A stretch of 32,279 nt of DNA from NCBI RefSeq assembly GCF_001043975.1, contig NZ_LABY01000152.1, positions 1 through 32,279 on the forward strand, read 5' to 3'. The notes below the pieces were generated by a model that saw nothing but the letters and a program-made list of their open reading frames with translations, was not told where the DNA came from and did no database searches. Positions 7,020-13,343 of the stretch are shown here, piece after piece (position 1 is the first letter of the stretch; each line of letters starts with the position of its first letter). A program made the position numbers and the translations under genes. The stretch comes from Methylobacterium variabile. Its GTDB lineage: Bacteria; Pseudomonadota; Alphaproteobacteria; Rhizobiales; Beijerinckiaceae.

Positions 7020-8264
7020 TCAGGCGGCCGCCGCGGCCCTGACCAGCGCCCGCAGGTCGAAGGCGGGATCGGCTGCCTGCTCGGGTGCCAGCGGCAGGCG
7101 CTCGGCGATCAGCCGTCGGGCGATCATGTGGTCGGCCGGCCTGTTGACCGACTCGACCCCGACGAGGTGCCCGTGCCGGTAGCAGAAGACCGAGAACGCG
7201 CCGGTCGCCGGATCGCCCCGGGTCACGGCGCGGTCGTGCGGCCTGGCGAGACCGGCGATCTGCAGCTTCAGGCGGCCCTGGTCGCTCCAGAACCACGGCA
7301 GGGCGGCGTAGGGGGCCGCCCGGCCGGTAAGGCGGGCCGCAACGCACCGGGCCTGATCGACGGCGTTCTGGACCGATTCGATCCGTGTCGGCGCCCGTCC
7401 GGCGAAGGGGCTCGGGAACACGGCGCAGTCGCCGATCGCCGAGACCGCCGGGTCGGAGGTCAGGAGGGTGTGGTCGACGAGGATGCCGTCGGCGACCGCC
7501 AAGCCCGCCTCGGCCGCGAGGTCCGCGTTCGGCACGACGCCGATGCCGACGAGGACAAGATCCGCGGGGAGCGAGCGGCCGTCGGTGGTCTCGACCGCGG
7601 TGACGCGCCCGTCCGCACCCGCGATGCGCTCAGCGCTCGCGCCGAGGACGAAGCGGATCCCGGCCGCCTCGTGGGCCTGCCGGAAGAAGGCCGAGGTCGC
7701 CTGGGAGACCGCACGCGACATCACCGACCCGGCCGCCTCGACCACCGTGACGGCGATCGCGCGTGCCGCCGCCACGGCGGCGAATTCGAGGCCGATGAAG
7801 CCCGCACCCACCACGACGACGGTCTCGACGCCCGCCAGACGCGCTTGGATGCTGTCGGCATCCGCCAGCGTGCGAAGCTGAAGCACGCCGGCGAGGTCGG
7901 CGCCCGGGACCGGCAGGGGACGGTTGCGGGCCCCCGTCGCGAGGATCAGATGGTCGTAGGCCAGGCGCTCGCCCGACGCGAGCGCGACCTGCCTGCCCGC
8001 CCGGTCCAGGGCGGCGGCCCGGGTGCCGAGCCGGAGCGCGATGCGATGATCGGCGTAGAAGCTCGCGGGCCGGAGCGCCAGGGTCCCGGCGGTCGCCTTG
8101 CCGGCGAGGTAGGCCTTGGACAGCGGCGGACGCTGGTAGGGCGCGACCGGCTCGTCACCCACGATCGTGAGCGATCCGTCGAAGCCCGCCTCGCGCAGCG
8201 ACGCGGCGGCCTGGAAACCGGCCTGGCCGGCTCCGACCACGACGATGGTGCCTCCCGCGCTCAT
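7020..8264 (-). CDS. FAD-dependent ferredoxin reductase (putidaredoxin reductase family)
   Basis: A 414-residue flavoprotein that passes electrons from NAD(P)H to a 2Fe-2S ferredoxin. The FAD-binding GxGxxG is in IVVVGAGQAG (residues 7-16). The sequence PYQRPPLSKAYL and the ATG motif (LILATGARNRPLP) follow; the NAD-binding GxGxxG is VVVVGAGFIGLE near residue 150, and the second FAD motif is SAIGDCA. The C-terminal domain contains FWSDQG, typical of putidaredoxin/rhodocoxin reductases. It probably serves the P450 system at 4716-6309, although transcribed separately. The start overlaps the TGA of a six-codon leader frame that has a good Shine-Dalgarno. Two palindromes upstream are likely operator sites. 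Confidence 0.95.
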   Translation of the reverse strand: MSAGGTIVVVGAGQAGFQAAASLREAGFDGSLTIVGDEPVAPYQRPPLSKAYLAGKATAGTLALRPASFYADHRIALRLGTRAAALDRAGRQVALASGERLAYDHLILATGARNRPLPVPGADLAGVLQLRTLADADSIQARLAGVETVVVVGAGFIGLEFAAVAAARAIAVTVVEAAGSVMSRAVSQATSAFFRQAHEAAGIRFVLGASAERIAGADGRVTAVETTDGRSLPADLVLVGIGVVPNADLAAEAGLAVADGILVDHTLLTSDPAVSAIGDCAVFPSPFAGRAPTRIESVQNAVDQARCVAARLTGRAAPYAALPWFWSDQGRLKLQIAGLARPHDRAVTRGDPATGAFSVFCYRHGHLVGVESVNRPADHMIARRLIAERLPLAPEQAADPAFDLRALVRAAAAA

Positions 8265-8281
8265 GGCTGAGCCTCGCGCAT
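8261..8281 (-). other. Possible six-codon leader peptide coupled to reductase start
   Basis: ATG 8281 is preceded by GGAGGA (8285-8290) at normal spacing and opens a frame MREAQP whose TGA (8263-8261) overlaps the reductase ATG as ATGA. The reductase ATG itself lies about 20 nt from that Shine-Dalgarno, too far for direct use. Translational coupling through this mini-frame is therefore plausible but unproven. Confidence 0.4.
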
Positions 8282-8337
8282 CGTTTCCTCCGGGGCGGGC
8301 GAGTGTTCGCTCTCACGCCGGAATCTCTCACAGGCCT

Positions 8338-8371
8338 GTTGCCGTGGCAACCGATCTGTTGCCTAAGCAAC
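8338..8371. promoter_or_regulatory. Two palindromic operator-like sites, 20 bp centre to centre
   Basis: Site 1 (8338-8351) is GTTGCC-GT-GGCAAC and site 2 (8358-8371) is GTTGC-CTAA-GCAAC. Both are perfect 14-bp palindromes sharing GTTGC arms, on the same helix face two turns apart, 74-107 bp upstream of the reductase ATG. The size and symmetry fit a dimeric winged-helix regulator such as the nearby MarR. The remainder of 8265-8533 has no gene. Confidence 0.72.
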
Positions 8372-8533
8372 GAGATTGCCGGACGAGCGCGAGCCGGGCG
8401 CCCGCGGACGTCGCGGCGGGCCCCCTCCCCGCCCGCCGGGCTTGACGGGATCCCGCGATCCGGGGTCGAAGGCTGCGCTGCGCGCGGAGAGCCGCTCCCG
8501 CACCGCGCCATCCCTCCGGGCGCGATCAGCGGA

Positions 8534-9223
8534 TCACGCGATGCCGGTCGTTCGGCGGGACCAGTCCTCCACCGCACCGGTCTCCAGCCGCCGGCGGGCG
8601 AGCATCCGCCAGCTCTCCGCCAGTTCCGGAAGGGCCGCTGCGGCTTCCAGGTCGGGCCAGTTGCGCGTGTCGACGTAGAGGAGGCGGATCAGGCGCGCGA
8701 GCGGCCAAGCGGGCCGCGAGCGCTCGCACAGCGCGAGGGCGTCGCCCGGCTCGGCGACACCCTCCGTCAGCACTCGCCAGTACCAACCCGTGCGCCCCGT
8801 CCTCTGCACGGCGAGCGCCAGACCGGGTCGGCCGAAGCGCCGGTCGAGCTTGAAGCAGGGCTGGCGTCCCTGGCTGACCTGCAGGAGCGCGGAGCCGAAG
8901 CGGACGACGTCGCCGATGCAGACATCGTGCTCCGTCCATCCGGCGGTCGAGAGATTCTCGCCGAAGGCGCCGGGCGCCGCGAGGAGCGGATGGTCGCCGA
9001 TCTCGGCGGCCCAGGCCGGGTAGTGGTCCAGCGGATAATGGTGCAGCGCCTTCTCGGGACCGCCGTGGTAGCGGAGGTCGCCCTGCGCATCGCCCGCGAT
9101 CCCCGTCGCCGTGATCCGCCAGGGCCCGGGAACCGGGCGCTTGGCGATGCCGCTCGGCGGACCGTCAGGCCCGAGCGGCGCGACCGGTCCAGCGAGCACG
9201 ACGGGCCGGACCGGCGCGATCAT
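8534..9223 (-). CDS. MOSC-domain protein (YiiM-like)
   Basis: A 229-residue protein of the MOSC (molybdenum cofactor sulfurase C-terminal) superfamily. Family features seen are GIAGDAQGDLRYHGGPEKALHHYP, then GAFGENLSTAG, CIGDVVRFGSALLQVSQGRQPCFKL with the conserved Cys, and a C-terminal helical tail like YiiM, which uses molybdenum cofactor to reduce N-hydroxylated compounds. The start ATG 9223 overlaps the stop of the upstream thioredoxin-fold gene (ATGA); the frame extends further upstream but that part is antisense-like shadow. It is the last gene of the six-gene minus-strand operon headed by a Cys-rich MarR regulator. Substrate cannot be told from sequence. Confidence 0.92.
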   Translation of the reverse strand: MIAPVRPVVLAGPVAPLGPDGPPSGIAKRPVPGPWRITATGIAGDAQGDLRYHGGPEKALHHYPLDHYPAWAAEIGDHPLLAAPGAFGENLSTAGWTEHDVCIGDVVRFGSALLQVSQGRQPCFKLDRRFGRPGLALAVQRTGRTGWYWRVLTEGVAEPGDALALCERSRPAWPLARLIRLLYVDTRNWPDLEAAAALPELAESWRMLARRRLETGAVEDWSRRTTGIA

Positions 9224-9783
9224 GGGGCGGATGTCGCGGGCAGCGGGCAGCCGGTGTCGTCGCATCCGCCCGTGTCGTCGCACCTGCCCGAGACTTCCGC
9301 CCGCGCCGTCGACACCGCCGACGCCGCCACCAGCGATCCCACGAGAACCCCGAGCGCGAGGTCGTCGACCTGTCCGAAGGCGTGCTCGCGAACCACGCCG
9401 TCGCGGTCGATCACGATCGTGCTCGGCGTCCCGCGCATGCCGTATCGCCGCATCGTCCGGGGGATCGGGCCGTCCTCGCCGGGCCGGTCGACACCGACGG
9501 GCAGGGTCAGACGGTACTCGTGGATGAACGCCTCGAGGGCCGCTTCGGTCATGGCGGCGTGGTGCTCGAAGACCGTGTGCAGGCCGATCACCACGACCTC
9601 GCCGCTCCTCGCGAACATCCGGTGCAGCGTCTCGGCCTGCGGCGTGCCGTGAGCCACGCAGCCCGGGCACAGCATCTGGAAGGCGTGCAGCACGACGACC
9701 TTGCCCCGCAAGGCCGCGAGGGTGAGCGGCCCGGACGCGTTGAACCAGCGGCCCGTGTCCAGCTCGGGTGCGTTATCCGTCAT
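9220..9783 (-). CDS. Thioredoxin-fold redoxin with CPGC active site and Cys-rich tail
   Basis: A 187-residue cytoplasmic AhpC/TSA-Redoxin superfamily protein. The active site is C39-P-G-C42 in LHAFQMLCPGC, followed by a central part with the cis-Pro segment GTPSTIVIDRDG. The domain ends near residue 150. The C-terminus adds about 35 residues with three more cysteines in a repeated CDDTG pattern produced by an 18-bp tandem duplication. No signal peptide is seen. The start ATG 9783 has GGAGGA just upstream. It lies 12 bp after the amidotransferase gene and overlaps the MOSC gene by 4 bp, so it is in the middle of a tight operon. A thiol reductase or peroxidase role is likely, substrate unknown. 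Confidence 0.88.
   Translation of the reverse strand: MTDNAPELDTGRWFNASGPLTLAALRGKVVVLHAFQMLCPGCVAHGTPQAETLHRMFARSGEVVVIGLHTVFEHHAAMTEAALEAFIHEYRLTLPVGVDRPGEDGPIPRTMRRYGMRGTPSTIVIDRDGVVREHAFGQVDDLALGVLVGSLVAASAVSTARAEVSGRCDDTGGCDDTGCPLPATSAP
9254..9289 (-). repeat. 18-bp tandem duplication encoding Cys-rich tail
   Basis: Copies at 9254-9271 and 9272-9289 differ at two positions and stay in frame, giving the repeated GRCDDT/GGCDDT pattern at the C-terminus of the redoxin. Confidence 0.85.
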
Positions 9784-9795
9784 GTCGTCCTCCGT

Positions 9796-10500
9796 TCAGG
9801 TGCGGTCGAGGCCGGCGAGCCAGTCGCTGAAGAGCCGGGCGCCCGCCTCGCGGAGCCGCGGGCCGTGCTGCGCGCTGTCGGCCCTGAGCCGGCGCGGATC
9901 GAGGCCGGCCGCGGCGATCTCGCAGGCGTGGCCGATCAGCCAGCGCTCGATGTCGGCGGCCTCGGCCTCGCCGTGGAACTGCAGGCCGAGCGCGTGGCGG
10001 TCGAGCGCGAAGGCCTGGTGCGCGCAGGCGTCGGTGGAGGCGAGCAGCGCGGCGCCCGGCGGCAGGTCGAAGGTGTCGCCGTGCCAGTGCAGCACGGCCC
10101 GGCCGTCGAGGTGGGCGAGCGGCGAGGAGCGACCGGCCGCCGTCAGCGTGAGCGGCGCCCAGCCGATCTCCTTGGCGGGGACCGGATGGACGCGGGCGCC
10201 AAGGGCGCGCGCCATCAGCTGAGCCCCGAGGCAGATCCCAAGCGTCGGCCGGCCGGCCGCGAGGCGGCGCTCGATGACGTGCAGTTCCTCCGTCAGGAAC
10301 GGGTAGCGGTCGTCCTCGCAGGCCCCGATCGGGCCGCCGAGCACGATGAGGAGGTCGTCCCGCGTCGGCTCGATGGCCCGGAGGTCGTCGATGCCCGCGT
10401 CACAGGTCCGGAGTCCGTAGCCGGCCCGGCGCAGAACCGGCTCGAGGATCCCGAGCCCCTCGAAGGCAACGTGGCGGATGGCGATGGCGGTCGGCTGCAT
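9796..10500 (-). CDS. Class I glutamine amidotransferase-like protein
   Basis: A 234-residue stand-alone GATase1 protein. The nucleophile elbow is GICLGAQ with C90, and the other catalytic residues are seen as H176 and E178 in LQFHGEAE. LIVLGGPIGACEDDRYPFL matches the oxyanion-side region of GMP-synthase-like amidotransferases. No synthase domain is attached, so it may hydrolyse a gamma-glutamyl compound or supply ammonia to an unknown partner. The start ATG 10500 follows a hairpin repeat after the catalase-like gene; longer frames upstream cover that repeat and are not coding. It sits within the redox operon, which is unusual company for this family and hints at glutathione-like or gamma-glutamyl chemistry (inference). 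Confidence 0.9.
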   Translation of the reverse strand: MQPTAIAIRHVAFEGLGILEPVLRRAGYGLRTCDAGIDDLRAIEPTRDDLLIVLGGPIGACEDDRYPFLTEELHVIERRLAAGRPTLGICLGAQLMARALGARVHPVPAKEIGWAPLTLTAAGRSSPLAHLDGRAVLHWHGDTFDLPPGAALLASTDACAHQAFALDRHALGLQFHGEAEAADIERWLIGHACEIAAAGLDPRRLRADSAQHGPRLREAGARLFSDWLAGLDRT

Positions 10501-10514
10501 GGCGCGTCTCGCTG

Positions 10515-10560
10515 GCTCGGAGGGGGTTGCGCGGCGGGCCGGCGATGGCAGTCGCCGGCC
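10515..10560 (-). repeat. Intercistronic hairpin repeat, copy 1
   Basis: On the plus strand a box GCTCGGAGGGGG (10515-10526) is followed 12 nt later by a perfect 9-bp stem (10537-10545 / 10552-10560) with loop TGGCAG. The element matches copy 2 (11673-11721) at 37 of 44 positions with equal spacing. It lies between the stop of the catalase-like gene and the start of the amidotransferase gene. Confidence 0.8.
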
Positions 10561-10568
10561 GCGGGTGA

Positions 10569-11660
10569 TCACTTCGCGCGCAGGCCGAAGGAGAGGCCGT
10601 AGGCCGTGCGACGCGCCGTGAAGATCTCGTCCTTCGGTGCACCGATGCCGTCCGCCAGCTGGCCCGGATCGAAGATGCCGTCGTCGCAAGTCTCGTTCGG
10701 CTCGACGGCCATCACGGCGATCGTGCCGAGCCTCACCGCCCGCCTGTCATCCTCGTTCCTCCACCGCTGCGTGACGTCCGCCGCCAAGTCGTCGCCGGGC
10801 TCGGCGAGCAGGGCCATGACGTCGAACCTCACGGGATTCCGGGACAGCCGCTCCGCCAGCTCGGCGGCCAGGAACTGGGGCGGCTTGCTCCTCGCCTCCT
10901 CGTCGCTCAGGGCGAGCTCGCCCGCCGCGGGAACCACCTTGAACTTGAAGGGCACCGCCTGGCCGGCGGCACTCACGCCCGTGAACGTGTGCACGCCCCA
11001 ATAGACGATGCCGGCATAGCTCGCGGGCAGGGGCTTGGCCGCCACGAAGGCGGCCTGGCGGGTCGTCTCCGGATTGGCCTTCGCGAAGGATGCGATCGCC
11101 TCCTGGTCGGGCTTGCCGTCGGCCCGCGGAGCGCGGGCCTGCAGGAAGCCGAGCATCTGATCGAGGGTCCTGGCGAAATGCACCGGGGCATTCTCGAACA
11201 GCAGGTGCGTGTCGCCTCCGTCCGACAGGATCTTGATCGAGAAGCCGCGCAGGACGGTCCTGGCCGTGTCAGGCACGGCGGGATTGCCACCGCCGACCGA
11301 GAAGCGACCGACCAGGGGCCAGGGCCGCGTGAAGCTGATCGAGCGCGTGACGGCGCCGACGTCGGCGGAGGGCGTGTAGGTGCCGCGCACGCACTGGCCC
11401 CTGGCGAAGGTGGCGCGCACGCCCGGCGGCTTGCCGGCGACCGTCCTCAGGGCATCCACCAGGCCCTGCGCGTCCGCAGCGCGCGCCACGGTCGGAAGAG
11501 CCAGGCCCGAGAGAAGCGCGGCGCCGAGGAGCGGCACCGCGGCAACCCTGCGCATGATCGCCATCACGCTGGATGGCCCATCGCTCGAAGGCGAGGCCGG
11601 CCTGCGCGGTGCGGCCGGCGGGTCTGGATCGACGAGGTCGACATGTGCCATGATCGCCAT
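10569..11660 (-). CDS. Secreted catalase-family (SrpA-like) haem protein
   Basis: A catalase-related protein of the small SrpA/catalase-family-peroxidase group. Seen are RFSVGGGNPAVPD, RGFSIKI, LLFENAPVHFARTLDQMLGFL, IVYWGVHTFTGV, LGTIAVMAVEPNETCDDGIFDP and the C-terminal R350-x3-Y354 motif expected for the proximal haem tyrosine. The usual distal His of the HAKG segment appears as Phe (TFARGQCVRGTY), so catalase turnover is doubtful. A signal peptide (MRRVAAVPLLGAALL...ARA) begins about 34 codons into the longest frame. ATGs at 11660 and 11651 have AAGGA nearby and fit the gene spacing seen after copy 1 of the hairpin repeat; ATG 11564 would start directly at the signal peptide. The start is therefore uncertain. 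Confidence 0.88.
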   Translation of the reverse strand: MAIMAHVDLVDPDPPAAPRRPASPSSDGPSSVMAIMRRVAAVPLLGAALLSGLALPTVARAADAQGLVDALRTVAGKPPGVRATFARGQCVRGTYTPSADVGAVTRSISFTRPWPLVGRFSVGGGNPAVPDTARTVLRGFSIKILSDGGDTHLLFENAPVHFARTLDQMLGFLQARAPRADGKPDQEAIASFAKANPETTRQAAFVAAKPLPASYAGIVYWGVHTFTGVSAAGQAVPFKFKVVPAAGELALSDEEARSKPPQFLAAELAERLSRNPVRFDVMALLAEPGDDLAADVTQRWRNEDDRRAVRLGTIAVMAVEPNETCDDGIFDPGQLADGIGAPKDEIFTARRTAYGLSFGLRAK

Positions 11661-11672
11661 TCCTTCTCTGAT

Positions 11673-11721
11673 GCTCGGAGGGGGACCTTCCGCGGTCCGG
11701 CGATGGCAGTCGCCGGACCGC
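11673..11721 (-). repeat. Intercistronic hairpin repeat, copy 2
   Basis: Box GCTCGGAGGGGG (11673-11684), a 12-nt spacer, then a perfect 12-bp stem (11692-11703 / 11710-11721) with loop TGGCAG. It sits between the stop of the secreted-protein gene and the catalase-like gene, the same position relative to genes as copy 1. An 11-nt copy of the box alone (12503-12513) lies inside the end of the MarR gene. Confidence 0.82.
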
Positions 11722-11736
11722 TTCCTGCCGTCGACG

Positions 11737-12471
11737 CTACTTCTGCGGGCTCACCTTGCCCGGCAGCGACAGGTTGCTGGAGGCGACCTTGAAGACGTCG
11801 CTGACGCAGAGCAGCGGCGCGTGCAGGTTGCCGTTGACCTTGAGGCCGGAGGTCACCCCGTCGAACGACGCGCCCTTGATGCCGGTGATCAGCGAGACCG
11901 GGATCTCGACCTGAACCGCGTCGCCCCGCAGGGCCGTCGGGTAGTCCGGGCTGTCGATCAGGAGCGGCACGTTCGGCCAGGTCGGCGGAACCTTCGGCCT
12001 CGCGCCCTTCGGAATGTCGATCACCTTCAGGCCGCCGCCGCAGGCGCCGTCCTTGGCGAGCACGACCCAGTGCGGGTGCCAGACGTGCCGGTTCACGCCG
12101 CCATTGGCCGCGTCGTCGAAATCGGGGTGGAAGGTGACGGCGAGCGCGACAATGCCCTGCGCTTTGTCGAAGCCGATCGCGCCGCTGTCGAGGGTCGTCG
12201 GCCAGACGTAGGCGTAGACGCTGGATCCCTCGAACCGGCCCGTGGCATCGGGCTTGTCCCTGCCGGCCTCGCCGCGGACGCGGGTCGTGAACACGGCGGT
12301 GTCGCCCCGGGTCACGATCGTCGTCTCGACGATGTCGAACGACGCCAGGACCGCCTCGTTGGGCTGCGTGCGGATGGGCTCGGCAAGTGTGCCGGTCGAG
12401 AGTGTGCCGGTCGAGAGCGCGCACAGGGCGGCCGCCACGGGGCCGACGCCCCATGCCTTCTTCGTCATCAT
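11737..12471 (-). CDS. Secreted protein of unknown function with His-rich motif
   Basis: A 244-residue protein I do not recognise. It begins with a signal peptide (MMTKKAWGVGPVAAALCALSTGTL...) whose end contains a repeated STGTL from a 15-bp duplication. The mature part is mostly beta-like, with TFHPDFDD and NRHVWHPHWVVL forming a His/Asp cluster that could bind a metal, and cysteines in KDGACGGGL and near the C-terminus in LLCVSD. The start ATG 12471 is preceded by GAGAAGGA at about 11 nt. It follows the MarR gene by 15 bp and precedes the catalase-like gene, so it is probably exported to work beside that protein in the periplasm. Function is not claimed. Confidence 0.82.
   Translation of the reverse strand: MMTKKAWGVGPVAAALCALSTGTLSTGTLAEPIRTQPNEAVLASFDIVETTIVTRGDTAVFTTRVRGEAGRDKPDATGRFEGSSVYAYVWPTTLDSGAIGFDKAQGIVALAVTFHPDFDDAANGGVNRHVWHPHWVVLAKDGACGGGLKVIDIPKGARPKVPPTWPNVPLLIDSPDYPTALRGDAVQVEIPVSLITGIKGASFDGVTSGLKVNGNLHAPLLCVSDVFKVASSNLSLPGKVSPQK
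12386..12415 (-). repeat. 15-bp perfect tandem duplication in signal peptide region
   Basis: Two identical 15-bp units, 12386-12400 and 12401-12415 (AGTGTGCCGGTCGAG on the plus strand), in frame within the signal-peptide end of the secreted protein gene, giving a duplicated five-residue STGTL unit. Confidence 0.9.
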
Positions 12472-12486
12472 GACACGTGGTCCTTC

Positions 12487-13161
12487 TCAGTCGTCGGCGG
12501 GTGCTCGGAGGGGCGGCGATCCGTCCGCGAAGGACGTCCAGGTGGCAGCCTGAACGTCGGGATCGGCCGCTTCATGCTCGCCGCAATCGAGCCGGAGATC
12601 CCGGGTCCCGATCGGGGCGTCCACGAAGGCGCAGTGATGGGGGCGGGCCTCGGCCGGATGGGCGTTCGGCCGGAAGTGGCGGCAGCTGACGCACATTCGC
12701 TGGACCGGGATGGCCCCGGCCTGCTGCAAGGTCCGGATGAGCTTGATCTGGGTGAGCAGGAGGTCGGCCTGCTCGCCCGGCGACAACCGCGCCAGGGCCA
12801 CCATCACCTGCGAGGTCGCCGAGGCGAAGGCACGCCCGAGGGCACGTCCCTCCTCCGTCAGGCGGGCGATCACCGCACGGGCATCGGCCGGATCGGGCGT
12901 CCGCTGCAGGAGGCGCTTGCGCTCGAGCGCCGAGAGGGTGTCGGCCATGCTCGGCGCCGAGACGGCGAGGTGGGCTGCGATCGCCTTGGCCCGCAGACCG
13001 GCCGGACGTGCCGCGAGGAGCGCGAGCACCTGCGCCTGAGCCGGGTTCAGGCCGGCGTCACCTGCGGCGGCCCACAGATCGGCACGCAGCACCAGCGCGA
13101 TGCGCTCGAAGCCCTCGCGGAGGCGGATCAGGACGGGATCTGGGTCGGCTGCGTGGTCCAT
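12487..13161 (-). CDS. MarR-family regulator with C-terminal Cys/His-rich domain
   Basis: A 224-residue regulator. Residues 10-145 form a MarR winged-helix domain (LNPAQAQVLALLAARPAG, recognition region IAAHLAVSAPSMADTLSALERKRLL, wing DPADARAVIARLTEEG). Beyond the usual MarR length is an extra domain with C157-x2-C160, H175/H176, C177, C193 and H196, which looks like a zinc or iron-sulfur site and could sense redox state or metal (inference). It heads a six-gene operon of redox-type proteins. A perfect 15-bp palindrome overlaps the promoter just upstream, so autorepression is likely. There is no Shine-Dalgarno near ATG 13161 and the predicted transcript would be leaderless or nearly so. Confidence 0.93.
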   Translation of the reverse strand: MDHAADPDPVLIRLREGFERIALVLRADLWAAAGDAGLNPAQAQVLALLAARPAGLRAKAIAAHLAVSAPSMADTLSALERKRLLQRTPDPADARAVIARLTEEGRALGRAFASATSQVMVALARLSPGEQADLLLTQIKLIRTLQQAGAIPVQRMCVSCRHFRPNAHPAEARPHHCAFVDAPIGTRDLRLDCGEHEAADPDVQAATWTSFADGSPPLRAPADD

Positions 13162-13167
13162 GCGTTT

Positions 13168-13196
13168 TAATTAGGACTCCTAATATTATGAGTCAA
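13168..13196 (-). promoter_or_regulatory. Promoter with overlapping MarR-type palindrome
   Basis: Reading the minus strand, TTGACT (13196-13191) and TAATTA (13173-13168) are 17 bp apart; the -35 is strong, the -10 weak. The perfect palindrome ATTAGGA-C-TCCTAAT (13170-13184, plus strand) covers the -10 and part of the spacer. This patch is strikingly AT-rich. The -10 ends only 6 nt before ATG 13161, suggesting leaderless mRNA. The site has the size and symmetry of MarR operators. Confidence 0.78.
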
Positions 13197-13343
13197 GTGT
13201 GCTGGTCCTGGCGACGCGCAGGCCGATGGATGGGTCGGGCGCGGCGAGGCGGCCTTCGGATGCTCCCCGGGTCGCGACGTGCCTCGATCAGGTCAGGCGC
13301 AAGGAAGTCTCACCTCGTTTCGGCCGCTGTCGGCGCTCCCTGC

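Noticed and set aside
9224..9670. Upstream extension of the MOSC frame by ~150 residues
   Set aside because: It lies entirely within the redoxin gene in a different phase; the ATGA overlap at 9223 gives a natural start.
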